Source of the DNA: Buxus sempervirens
Lineage: Eukaryota; Streptophyta; Magnoliopsida; Buxales; Buxaceae
Assembly: GCA_947561395.2 (NCBI GenBank)
Contig: OX387195.1
Coordinates: 24,567,126-24,631,125 of the forward strand
DNA length: 64,000 bases
Direction: 5' to 3'
In this document: in pieces, positions 39,450 to 49,634 of the stretch
Position numbering within the stretch: position 1 is the first letter of the stretch
How the letters are laid out: each line of letters begins with the position of its first letter
Notes under the pieces: generated by a model
Told to the model about the DNA's origin: nothing
Database searches by the model: none
The model's input: the letters and a program-made list of their open reading frames with translations, nothing else
Position numbers and translations under genes: made by a program

Positions 39450-39844
39450 TCTATACTATATATAACGTGAGACGTTCCCTTGGGAATTGTGCCAACAAAA
39501 AGATGCAAGATTCCAAAACAGACCTGACACATCAATGCGAAGATTCATTAATAAAAGGGTATAATAGTTAAAATTGCCTCAATTTTTTTAAAACTTAATT
39601 AGAGGGCTGCACGCGCTACGCGCGTAGAAAACGTGGGCCAACTTTGATAAACAGCCAAGGTAGTTACAATAGTGGGGGATTGTTTTGTTTGGGAAGGGTA
39701 ATGTTTGGAAAAAGAAAAGGGGGGCCAGAATCTGGAGGGAATATTCCTCCCTCTTCTCTTTATATATAGTATAGATAACCAGCTGTAAAACTATTCCTTT
39801 CTACCACTTTCTTGGAACGTGCAGATTGCACATGCGCTTGCTAT
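39450..39844 (+). mobile_element. Helitron 3 of the cluster, split by Helitron 4
   Basis: Starts A/TCTATACTATATATAACGTG, then CCCTTGGGAATTGTGCCAAC as in Helitron 1. After removal of 39599-39775 the sequence runs on as AAAACTTAA-TAACCAGCTG, collinear with Helitron 1 (AAAATTTAA-TAATCAGTTA). The 3' end is ACGTGCAGATTGCACATGCG followed by CTTGCTAT, a degenerate terminus. The bases just before its start (CCACTCCCTAA) look like the 3' end of yet another Helitron that finishes at 39449. Confidence 0.8.
39599..39775 (-). mobile_element. Helitron 4, nested inside Helitron 3 (177 bp)
   Basis: Minus-strand reading: A/TCTATACTATATATAAAGAG ... GCGCGTAGCGCGTGCAGCCC-TCTAA/T. The internal GGGAGGAATATTCCCTCC palindrome and CCCAAACAAAACAATCCCCC match 43227-43417. 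Inserted between A and T of Helitron 3 without duplication. Confidence 0.85.
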
Positions 39845-40727
39845 TTTTCTTAAGAAGTAATTGGAGCTCACTTGCACAGTGGGGCCTGCCCACCTACCTG
39901 CACCAGTTTTATATCAAACCAACTAGAGATTCAGACTAAACCATTGAGATAACAAATGGTTTAATCATTTAAATAAGGGATAAAATGATCAAATCACTAT
40001 TTTTTATTGATTTGACAAGTCTCACAAGAAAAGTTAGTGTCCTAGAAATCTCATGAAAACATATGGGAGAAGTTTATGGCTGTGAGAAACTAAAAGGGAG
40101 TTAAGTCTAATTTACTCAATTATATATTTCCTAGGATGACCAGGAATGGACAAATAAAAGAATCTAAATTTGTCCAGTCTTTTTTTTTTTGGTAGGGAAA
40201 TTTGTCCAGTCTAAGTAGGCCATTTTCCTCTTCCCATGATGAAATGCTGACTAAGACCAAGCCAAGTAGATGGACCCACAGGTCCTTTGGCGGATGGAAT
40301 TCTTCAAAATCACAAGCCGGAAAGGCTGACCACATTAAATTCCACGAAAACAGCTGGATCACAAAATAATTCATTGGATTGATATTTATCAAATTTAAAG
40401 AAGCCGGCCTGCATTGAAAGAATGTAACTATATAGATGTGCCTCCTATATTGGGTGGCACTTATGCATTACGCATATTCGTATATATGTATAAGTTGTAA
40501 GTTAAGACCTTTACTAAGAGATAAAGGAAGTTATGAATTTGAAGTTAAATTAGTTAAAAGTTAAAAGCAAAATGGATCAATTATTCCCTAATATATCTTA
40601 ATTTCAGAATAAAATTTTTTTGCTTTCACTTTATAATAGAATATATTAACATTCCATGATAATGCACAACTTTTCCTTCAAGCTACAAAAACAATCATTG
40701 ATAAATCCATATACAATGATAAAAAGA
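39845..40727. other. intergenic between the Helitron cluster and the MITE
   Basis: A+T-rich. A short perfect repeat TTTGTCCAGTCT appears twice around an oligo-T run (40170-40212). No gene recognised. Confidence 0.4.
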
Positions 40728-41134
40728 AAAGGGTAAATTACACTTACCTCCTTTGAGATATGACATAATTACACTTACCTCCCTTGGGGTTTCTGATATA
40801 ACACTGTCACCCCTTGACGTTTATGTGTGAGTTACACTAACACCCATCACTACATTTTCCGTATTAAAAAAATAAATAACTTTTGAATGTATGACTAAAA
40901 ATTAATTTTCTAAATTAATTTTTAATCATACATTCACAAGTTATTTATTTTTTAAAATTAATTTTTAGTCATACATTCAAAAGTTATTTATTTTTTAATA
41001 CGGAAAATGTAATGAGGGGTGTTAGTGTGACTCACACATAAACGTCAAGGGGTGACAGTGTTATATCAGAAACCCCAAGGGAGGTAAGTGTAATTATGTC
41101 ATACCTCAAGGGAGGTAAGTGTAATTTGCCCTTT
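40728..41134. mobile_element. palindromic MITE, about 0.4 kb
   Basis: Nearly the whole element folds back. Left AAAGGGTAAATTACACTTAC pairs with right GTAAGTGTAATTTGCCCTTT, and CCCCTTGACGTTTATGTGTG pairs with CACACATAAACGTCAAGGGG. The centre carries three alternating copies of the AATAAATAACTTTTGAATGT-type arm. No coding capacity. Confidence 0.85.
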
Positions 41135-41159
41135 ATAAAAACTTAAGCAAGTTAATAAG

Positions 41160-41262
41160 CACACACACGCATGCACGTGCACATGTACATACGCGCATTC
41201 ACACAAGTACATATATATATATATATAGTGTGTGTGTGCGTGCGTGCGTGCGTGTGCATGTG
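41160..41262. repeat. CA / TA / TG compound microsatellite
   Basis: Runs of CA-type dinucleotides, then about nine TA, then TG and TGCG units. Because CA and TG arms flank the TA core, the stretch is itself palindromic. Confidence 0.9.
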
Positions 41263-41630
41263 TCACCATTTTTAATTAACACAATAAAAGGAAATATGAA
41301 AGATCAAGTTTCATTCAACTGTATGGAAATCTTTTGTGGTTGTAGAGGATGCAAGCCTCATTAAACTAAAACACCATAAATCAATCAAGACTTAATAAAG
41401 AGAAGAAAAAACAAGAACATAAAACAAGAAGTCATATTTATAATTTGAACATATAGATGCCTTTAAAATTAGTCAATCGGTCAAAACTAGGCAATTTCCC
41501 AAACAACAAAATGCCAGATACATGTTTCTGTGGAATATCAGCCATGTCCCCCCTATACAGCTTGACCTCCCAATCTCCTCTGAAAACACGAACTTGACAA
41601 TGAAATACGCACCAAATGCTCCTTCAGTGA

Positions 41631-42947
41631 TCAGCTGCCATTGTCATGCCAGGCTAAAGCAAGTTCATCAAGATCAGCTCTTAAGTCTTCCCAGTGCAGC
41701 TCTTCAAAGTCTAGTCCCTCATTAATCACATTAACTTCAACTATGACGAATTTTGGAGCCATCTTTAATACTTCGACTTGAAGAAAAAATATTCCCTTCT
41801 CCATGCTGAATATTCCATCCTTTCTTCTCTGAACATCGTATCCTGATTTTGCTCCAATCTCCATCACCCTCTCTACAGTCTTCTCAAACGTCAGTGTCGT
41901 CCTGAATCTTTTCTCTTTCTTCTTCCTTGCTTCGAATAACCCAGATAAATCCAATCCCGAAGACAGTGAAATTATGTCGAAAGCATTCATTGTGGGAGCT
42001 CCAGCAATTAAATCGCTTTTAAAATCCTTTTGAAGTAATACTTTGGGTTGTGATGGAGTACTATTGTATTCAAAAGACTTCTTGAACCAATGATCCTCCA
42101 TGAGAGCTTCAATGCTGATTCTCGTTTCAGGCCTAGGATCAAGAAGCTGAGTTATCACTTCTCGTACCGGCTTTGAGAACCATGAAGGAAACAGATACTC
42201 TCTACTGATTATTTTCCGATACATGACTATTAGATTGCTGTGATCAAATGGGAGGTAACCTGCGAGCAACAAAAAGAGGATGACCCCACAAGACCATGCA
42301 TCTGCCTTGGCTCCATCATATGCCGTCCGGCCAACGACCTCCGGTGCAGTGTATGCCGGAGTTCCACAAGCAGTTTGAAGGAGCCCATCCTTTAACTGCT
42401 CGGGAAGAGCCGAGAGACCAAAGTCCGAGACCTTGAGGTTCCCCTCATGGTCCAGGAGGAGGTTTTGAGGCTTGATATCACGGTGGGCAATCCCATTCTT
42501 GTGACAAAAATGCAAAGCCGAGACGAGCTGCTGAAAGTACCGGCGAGCGTCGGACTCACTTAACCTTCCGTCCCTAGAGATCTTGTCGAACAGCTCGCCT
42601 CCTTTGGCATACTCCATAACCAGGTAGATCTTGGTCTTGGTCGCCATCACTTCATGAAGTCTTACGATGTTGGGATGTTGGAGTCGACGCATCGCCAACA
42701 CTTCCCGGACGATGCGTCCCTCTTTGGTCGTGTTAGTGATCATGCTCTTGTCAATGACCTTAATGGCTACTCCGGTGCCGTCGGCGAGAGACCGAGCGTG
42801 ATAGACCTTTGCGAAGCTGCCACGGCCGAGGAGTCGGCCTAGCTGGTACTTGCCCAGCAAGACCTCGGTAGCAGATGGGGTTATGGTGGTTGCCGGGGCC
42901 TCGACGTTACTTTGCATGGCTCTTGGTTTCAGTCGAGTTGAATGCAT
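41631..42947 (-). CDS. CBL-interacting protein kinase, CIPK4/7-type, copy A (intronless)
   Basis: Ser/Thr kinase activated by calcineurin B-like Ca2+ sensors. All key parts are present: glycine loop [13 protein letters not shown] lysine, [42 protein letters not shown], the NAF motif [20 protein letters not shown] and a complete C-terminal regulatory domain. The lack of introns places it in the CIPK4/7/11/14-type branch, and the sequence is closest in style to CIPK4/7. The open frame extends to an ATG at 43025, but a TATA-like CCATATATATATGG (about 42998-43013) lies just inside that extension, so I take the ATG at 42947, or 42917 (MQSNVE), as the start. It is a head-to-head paralog of 46438-47748, with the kinase region almost identical. 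Confidence 0.93.
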   Translation of the reverse strand: MHSTRLKPRAMQSNVEAPATTITPSATEVLLGKYQLGRLLGRGSFAKVYHARSLADGTGVAIKVIDKSMITNTTKEGRIVREVLAMRRLQHPNIVRLHEVMATKTKIYLVMEYAKGGELFDKISRDGRLSESDARRYFQQLVSALHFCHKNGIAHRDIKPQNLLLDHEGNLKVSDFGLSALPEQLKDGLLQTACGTPAYTAPEVVGRTAYDGAKADAWSCGVILFLLLAGYLPFDHSNLIVMYRKIISREYLFPSWFSKPVREVITQLLDPRPETRISIEALMEDHWFKKSFEYNSTPSQPKVLLQKDFKSDLIAGAPTMNAFDIISLSSGLDLSGLFEARKKKEKRFRTTLTFEKTVERVMEIGAKSGYDVQRRKDGIFSMEKGIFFLQVEVLKMAPKFVIVEVNVINEGLDFEELHWEDLRADLDELALAWHDNGS

Positions 42948-43226
42948 CACCGATACTGCACCGGCGGCCGCCTCATTGCTGTTCTGAATATTGGACCATA
43001 TATATATGGGAGGGTTAGGCATCATCAGCTAATTATAATTCTTGTTCTTCGGTTGGTTTTCTTGCCTCACGTATAAAATAAAATATGGGGCTTGAAATCG
43101 TAATGTTGAATGATATTCAGTTTAATCAATACTTTATATGCTTTTCGGGAGAATCTGGATGCGTTAGACGACCGTTACTTGTTCAGCGAAGAATATTTCA
43201 ATTTGGATGTAATTTGGTCAAAATTA

Positions 43227-43417
43227 TCTATACTATTAATACATTACTAATAAAGAGAAGAGGGGGAATATTCCCTCTAGATTTTGGCTTCATTTTCTTT
43301 TTCCAAACATTGCCCTCCCCAAACAAAACAATCCCCCACTATTTTAAACTAATTACCTTGGGTTGTTTATCTAAGTGAGCCACGTTTTCTATGCGCGTGC
43401 AGCCATAGTATTCCTAA
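43227..43417 (+). mobile_element. short non-autonomous Helitron (191 bp)
   Basis: A/TCTATACTATTAATACATTA ... CTATGCGCGTGCAGCCATAG-TATTCCTAA/T. Shares GAATATTCCCTC and CCAAACAAAACAATCCCCC with Helitron 4 at 39599. It lies 201 bases upstream of the longest possible CIPK-A reading frame. Confidence 0.85.
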
Positions 43418-44395
43418 TTAGATTGCAAACAGGTTTAACCTTTTTCTCCGTCATTTGTCCACCTGATAAATTGGACAGTTGTTCATATGAGGCTGCGGCC
43501 CACAATCTGAGGTCATAGACACTTTCCTATTTCCAGCCAAGAGTAATTACAGGTGTCATTTTCATAAAATACGGCCTTCATATTGCCACGCGGAAATGTC
43601 TTGTTGGCCGGGTTTGTTCTTCCTATGTAAATGTTGTGATTAATATACTAATTAATCAAGTTTCTATAGTATATAAAACCATTCATGTGTGTTAATTAGA
43701 TGCCATAATTAAATTGGTTTCTCATCATGGTTTAGTTATTTGAACCCCCAAGAAATTTCATAAATTTTCAATAATACACACAATTTAATTCTCCATTTTG
43801 CCATACAGTCTAATTCCTTGTGTCTCTTATTTTCCTAAATTATTACAAAATGAATAATAAATATATGGTTGCTGAATTAAAAATAATGCTCATAAATTGC
43901 TGCATATCTACGCTGCGATCAATATGTATTAAAGGAAACAAAATATAAAAGTATAAAATTTGGTTATTTAAGGATTTTTTAGAAAAATAAAACTGTTTTT
44001 AGAAATTAAGAAAATTAGAGAGGAAGAGAGATTTAGGAGATGGAGAGAAAAGATAGAAAGAGAAGAGAGATTGATCAGGTTTAAGAGAGAGAGAAAGTGG
44101 CATTAGAAAATTTTTTTTTCCTACTTATTGATATTGATTAAGTGTGTGCGTAAGGTTTCTTACCGGCGGTTAAACAAATTTATTAGAGTTTATCTTGCCT
44201 GTAATGGGAAAGAACGATCCGTCCTCCATCACCAATCTCACCGAGGAAACACAGAGGCAACTGGGATGGGATCGTCTAACGCCGTGAGACAGTAAAAGAG
44301 TTCAACAATCTCCAATCGTTCCTTGTCACGCCGGCAACGGCAAGCAACGGTCACCATCCGTTCAAATGAAAAAGTTTTCTTTTCACTTTTTCCTA

Positions 44396-44871
44396 TCTAT
44401 ACTATATATAACATGAGGTGGTCTTTTGTGTTGAAATATTATTTTTGGGTTCCCTTAAATACGTAATTGCGTCTTCACCTATTAGCTTAAGCTTTTAAGT
44501 GAAACATAGAACGTTCATACCCTGTATTTATCCTCCTCACATACATTTTCGTGCGAAGTCGTATATGCGGAGAGTGTTGAAATATCATATTTGGGCCCTT
44601 TTAAATACGTAGTTACTCCTTCACTTATTAGCTTAAGCTTTTAGGTGAAACAATTGTTTAACACTTTGAGAATTGTGCCAGGTTTTATATTTCTTTTTCC
44701 CAAAATAATTTCATTGTTAAGTCTCATTATGATAGGGATTAAATAGACATCCCTACTTAGTCATTTAAAACTTACGCAGTTTTGCAACTCTTAGCGCCCA
44801 TCTCTTCCATTACCATCCACCTATTTTTTCTTTTTATATATATGTGCAGTATTGCATGTGCACCTTCCTGG
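44396..44871 (+). mobile_element. Helitron carrying an inserted TRIM-like element
   Basis: Starts A/TCTATACTATATATAACATG and ends with the hairpin region GTGCAGTATTGCATGTGCAC followed by CTTCCTGG/T. The family stretch CTTTGAGAATTGTGCCAGG appears only after an extra block (44429-44652), showing that the Helitron was itself invaded. Confidence 0.75.
44429..44652 (+). mobile_element. TRIM-like element with 78-bp terminal direct repeats
   Basis: Two direct repeats of 78 bp (44429-44506 and 44575-44652), each beginning TGTTGAAATAT and ending GTGAAACA and containing TTAGCTTAAGCTTTTA, flank 68 bp of internal sequence. The arrangement and the TG...CA ends resemble a tiny terminal-repeat retrotransposon in miniature or an LTR remnant. 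No clear target duplication or primer-binding site was seen. Old, judging from the difference between the repeats. Confidence 0.5.
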
Positions 44872-46437
44872 TAAATTCAAAAGGAAATTGAGTACACGTA
44901 ATTTTCCACGCTTACTTATTTATTTATTTAAATATACATGTTATTTTGAAATGCGCGCTGCGGACACACCAACGGTCAAACCGTTAACAGTTTACTAACG
45001 CCGGAATCATTCAATATCTATACTAATGCGTGACCTTAGTTTGTGGGCGCAGCCTCTGATGAACAAGTATCCACTTTTGCCAAGTGGACAAAGTTTTGAA
45101 CGACCTGTACATCCATTTCAAGGGTGGCAGAGCCGTTGATTTGGCAATTTACTCAACAAGCGTAACCTGTTGGCAGCCTAATTTGACCAAACTATCGCCA
45201 AATTGAAATATCTGCTCACCAGCCTGACCTGACCCAATACGTAGCAACATCCGGCTAACGCAACTAGCTCTATTTTGTATTCTTCTGTGTAGCACATGTA
45301 GTAATTTCAGATACTTCCCCATATATATTTTAGACTGTCACAATCAAACCCACAAGATTAACATTTCATTACATATTCTCCCAGAAGGCCCCCCTACTTG
45401 GTTACTCTACCTTGACAAAGAGTTTCCCCATCCATTCAAAAGACCTACAAAAATCTACAACGTCCACTTAAACTCATACACGATATCTTTATCTGGATCT
45501 CTTCTTGTTCCTTTGAAATATATGTACTGTGAGCATTAGATAGTTAATTATAAAGATACAGCAAAAAGAGTTCTCAAGTAACTACTAACCTACATAATCC
45601 TAATGAGTGACTAAGAGTAAGGAGATTTAACTTTGTTCTATGTCTGATTTCTTGCCAAGGTTCAAAGAGTCCATTGTGGCTCTTATATCGTGTGCACGCA
45701 CACGCGTAGACATGCATGCATCCGTCGCGTGCACTTGTAGTTTTTTTTGATACTTTTAGTAGTATCAAACTTTTGTTTTGATTAGATAGTCAAAAGAAAA
45801 GTACGTGCACTTATTTTGATCATGATCATTTTAGCTTAAAGATTTATTCTGCCTACCCTAACTTATTCTGGCTGTGCCACTGATCTCATGTTTTCAATCC
45901 TTAGCTATATATATTAGTTGTCATACCTTCTTTAAGCTAGGATCGCTGTAGTTTTAACTTACTACTCAAATTATACTTTTGAGGCTGTTTTAATGAATTT
46001 TTTCATGTGGGTTTGTATGTAAGAAAATATTACAACAACAATGATGAGAAATTTTCCATGAATTAATTCCATGGAAGCCCGTCCAACTAACTTTTATTAT
46101 AAGAAAATTATAAGGTTAAAACCTCCATCTAAGATAAAAGGAGTGAAGCAGGATAATCATTTTCGAAAAGGGAACAAACTGATAACAAAACTTTTCCGAT
46201 GAACGGTCAAAGGTAACTAAACGGGACTAAAAATTTTGAATAGGAAAAGTATAAGTCAATTAATGTATTTAATTGGAACTAAACGGGAAAAATCACGTGG
46301 TCTTTCATTCATTAATTTCCCATCCTATCCTATCCTATTAATGCCCCTTCAGCCGGCTTTGAAGTTTGAACAGCCACGGTTCCAAATACTCAGAAAGGCA
46401 AAAAGGCCGTCGCCGGCACAGTATCGGTGGCTGAAAC

Positions 46438-47748
46438 ATGAAATCGAGAGCCATGCAACGTAACGACGTCGAGCCCCAGGCCACCACCGTAAACCCACCT
46501 GCCAGTGACATCTTGCTAGGCAAGTACCAGATCGGCCGTCTCCTCGGCCGTGGCAGCTTTGCTAAGGTCTACTACGCTCGGTCTCTCGCCGACGGCACCG
46601 GAGTAGCCATTAAGGTCATTGACAAGAGCATGATCACTAACACGACCAAAGAGGGACGCATCGTCCGGGAAGTGTTGGCGATGCGTCGACTCCAACACCC
46701 CAACATCGTAAGACTTCATGAAGTGATGGCGACCAAGACCAAGATCTACCTGGTCATGGAGTATGCCAAAGGAGGCGAGCTGTTCGACAAGATCTCTAGG
46801 GACGGAAGGTTAAGTGAGTCCGACGCTCGCCGGTACTTTCAGCAGCTCGTCTCGGCTTTGCATTTTTGTCACAAGAATGGGATTGCCCACCGTGATATCA
46901 AGCCTCAAAACCTTCTCCTGGACCATGAGGGGAACCTCAAGGTCTCGGACTTTGGTCTCTCGGCTCTTCCCGAGCAGTTAAAGGATGGGCTCCTTCAAAC
47001 TGCTTGTGGAACTCCGGCATACACTGCACCGGAGGTTGTTGGCCGGACGGCATATGATGGGGCCAAGGCCGATGCATGGTCTTGTGGGGTTATCCTCTTT
47101 TTGTTACTTGCAGGTTACCTCCCATTTGATCACAGCAATCTAATAGTCATGTATCGGAAAATACTCAGTAGAGAGTATCTGTTTCCTTCATGGTTCTCAA
47201 AGCCGGCACGCAAAGTGATAACTAAGCTTCTTGATCCCAGGCCTGAAACGAGGATCAGCATTGAAGCTCTCATGGAGGATCCTTGGTTCAAGAAGTCCTT
47301 TCAAGGAAATACCAACGTTAGTCCATCGCAATCGGAAATATTACTTCATAAAGAATTAAAGAGACATTTAGTTACCGGAGCGCCCACAATGAATGCTTTT
47401 GATATAATTTCATTGTCGTCGGGATTGGATTTGTCTGGGTTGTTCGAAGCAACGAAGAAGGAAGAGAAAAGATTCACAACGACAATGTCGGGTGAGAAGA
47501 TTGTAGAGAGGGTGATGGAGATTGGAGCGAAATTAGGATACGATGCGCAGAGAAGAAAGAATGGAACATTGAGCATGGAGAAGGGAATGTTGTTTCTGCA
47601 ATTTGAAGTGTTAGAACTGGCAACAGCATTATTTTTAGTTGAAATTAGTGTGATTAATGGAAGAGTAGATTTTGAAGCGCTGCACTGGGAAGATTTAATG
47701 GCTGAGCTTGATGACATCGCTTTAGCCTGGTACCACTGTGGCAACTGA
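46438..47748 (+). CDS. CBL-interacting protein kinase, CIPK4/7-type, copy B (intronless)
   Basis: 436-residue Ser/Thr kinase for CBL-Ca2+ signalling. Glycine loop GRGSFAKV at 37-44, lysine K59, catalytic D153 in [11 protein letters not shown] at 171-173, APE at 197-199, NAF motif (N319-A320-F321 in [17 protein letters not shown]), then the PPI/regulatory C-terminus ending LAWYHCGN. It forms an inverted, divergently transcribed pair with copy A 3.5 kb away. From about ARSLADGTG to VMYRKI (some 215 residues) the two proteins are identical, whereas the last 140 residues differ at many positions. The start ATG is not shared with copy A, but the next one (MQ, residue 6) is, so that may be the ancestral start. 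Confidence 0.95.
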   Translation: MKSRAMQRNDVEPQATTVNPPASDILLGKYQIGRLLGRGSFAKVYYARSLADGTGVAIKVIDKSMITNTTKEGRIVREVLAMRRLQHPNIVRLHEVMATKTKIYLVMEYAKGGELFDKISRDGRLSESDARRYFQQLVSALHFCHKNGIAHRDIKPQNLLLDHEGNLKVSDFGLSALPEQLKDGLLQTACGTPAYTAPEVVGRTAYDGAKADAWSCGVILFLLLAGYLPFDHSNLIVMYRKILSREYLFPSWFSKPARKVITKLLDPRPETRISIEALMEDPWFKKSFQGNTNVSPSQSEILLHKELKRHLVTGAPTMNAFDIISLSSGLDLSGLFEATKKEEKRFTTTMSGEKIVERVMEIGAKLGYDAQRRKNGTLSMEKGMLFLQFEVLELATALFLVEISVINGRVDFEALHWEDLMAELDDIALAWYHCGN

Positions 47749-48295
47749 ACTGAAGACGGTAGCAATAGGTTATTTGAATCCAATTGATTGTAAAGCGTTC
47801 AAGGTCTTCCGTTCTCAAAGGACAATGGGAGGTCAAGTTAATTGTATAGGGCCCAGACAGAGCTTTCGGGACATGGATCTGGTCTGTTCTTGTTGGGGAA
47901 TTTTCTTTGACATATTGACTAACCTTAAAGCATTGATACTTTTCAGAGATTGTAAATATGACTGTTACTGTTGTATCTATTTTTCAATTCAATGATAATT
48001 GATTTATTCCTTTGGTTGAATGAAGCTTGATGTTCCTTGTTTTTTTTAAATTCATGAAAGATTAGGTTCTATATATAAGTTTTGTTTCTTTTTACAGGCA
48101 TATCATTATAGTGTTTCATTGAATTCAATGAATTCATTTATCAATGTCCACTTACAAGTCAAGTCAAGAAATTCAGCTAAAATTTTAATTTTCCAAAGAA
48201 AAATAATTAGATGCTTATATGATTTAGCAACCCTGGAAGGGACTTAATTTAGCAAAAGAGAAATATCACTTTGTACCCGTTAATGTAACATAGAA
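47749..48295. other. 3' flank of CIPK copy B
   Basis: Probable 3' UTR. TTCAATGATAAT at about 47986 is a candidate poly(A) region. No further gene. Confidence 0.4.
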
Positions 48296-48574
48296 AGACT
48301 CAATGTTGGAAATAGTGGCTCATATCCTGGGTCCAAGGGGAGGGACCTGAGGGGCCCCGTGGTCAGAGTGTAGTGGAGTATTTTTCGGATGTCGAAAATA
48401 CTGGATTTAGGGTTGGTATACATGTCATGTTGTAATCCTAATTGAAAGCATAGTGAAATTTTTGCCGTACACAATGGACATAGGCAAATTGTCAAATTAC
48501 TTGAAATTCTGTGTGTTCCTATTGTTGTTGTTGTTCTTCTCGATTTTAATTTTCACATTTCATGATTCACAACA
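48296..48574 (-). mobile_element. LTR-like dispersed repeat, copy 2
   Basis: Minus-strand copy of the repeat at 7438-7725: TGTTGTGAATCATG start, GAAGAACAACAACAAC, GCCTATGTCCATTGTGTACG, ATACCAACCCTAAATCC, final TTTCCAACA. The ends agree with copy 1, so they are probably true LTR ends. Confidence 0.5.
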
Positions 48575-49634
48575 CTCAAAGATGCAGGTTCTTTGCCTTT
48601 AGGGCTGACCAATAATCAGTTCCGATAATGGGTACCTTGTTAAAAAGGACAGCACTGGCCTAAAAAAAAAATAACTTACTCTGTTTACTAAAGAAGAGAA
48701 GAAGAAAAGGGGTAGAAAAAGAAGAATAAAAGAAGGATAAAGTTTATAGAGAACCTTATAATCAAGGGGTTTCATAATTTTCTTATGATGTTGTTGTGTG
48801 TTTTTTTTTTTAATTTAATTTAAATTATTTTTATTAGTTGGACTTTCCTTAGTTCTATAAGGTATTTTTGATAAATTCCAAAAATCTATTTAAATTAATG
48901 TTTCTTTAGATTCCATTACCTGGTATACTGTCCTGAGTAGAGAACTTAGGATTTTATTTAATATTCTTTAATTATGTTTGCGTATGATGTTCCTTGGACC
49001 TGCACTTTGGCTGGACAGGCCTCTTCACTGGCATGACGTATTATGGTCTGATTTTTTTTTTTCTTTTTGAAGCACTTGGAAATATTGATTTTGATAGAAA
49101 TCTTGCACTGCAGATATTAAGAAGATCGGAACTGAAAAATAGTGTGCAGATAACAGACCTCCAACAAAATATTACTGAAAAGATACCTTAACTGATGCCC
49201 ACAAAACCAAATTGTAGTGGTAAGAAAACAGAGCTGCTTCAATGGAATAACATTCAGCTCTCTCACTCCGTATGTAATAGTTTATGTTCTCTTTCTCTCT
49301 CAAACTTTATGTTTATAATTTTCTATCTCTCTAATCTCTGTGTCTCTCAAGCTCTCTCACTAACTTTCTTTGGGTCTTTTCTTTTTAACTCCCTCTCTGC
49401 AGTTGAGGAACAAATTAAGCCTGTTGGCCTAAAATTTGAGCTCCCAATCTTGGATTTCATCAGCACGGCCCTGTTTATTGGCTAAAGAGAACCAAACTAC
49501 AAACAATCCAGTCTAAAATCTAACTAAAATACACACGAGGTTCTCCTTGTACTATCATACCTTTGATCTATTTGGTTTTATCATGGTTGGGATTTGCTTT
49601 GTTCTAACTTCCAATACATCTATGCTTGTTAAGA
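48575..49634. other. intergenic between CIPK copy B and P450 copy A
   Basis: A+T-rich with oligo-T runs and a CTCTCT-rich stretch (49258-49400). Open frames up to 96 codons (49195-49485) show no family I recognise and have a low-complexity composition, so I treat them as non-coding. Confidence 0.4.

Larger units (their letters stand above)
43026..46437. other. shared upstream region of the two CIPK genes
   Basis: The 3.4-kb divergent intergenic region. It contains Helitrons at 43227-43417 and 44396-44871, a GA-rich purine tract (about 44000-44095) and otherwise A+T-rich sequence. A further TATCTATACTAATGCG at about 45017 may be another Helitron 5' end. Between 44872 and 46300 I recognise no gene. 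Just before the plus-strand CIPK, CCTATCC is repeated (46322-46338). Confidence 0.5.

Noticed and set aside
49195-49485. 96-codon open frame before the P450 genes as a possible new small gene
   Set aside because: Composition follows the CTCTCT/TTT-rich DNA, there is no recognisable family, and no splice or start context supports it.
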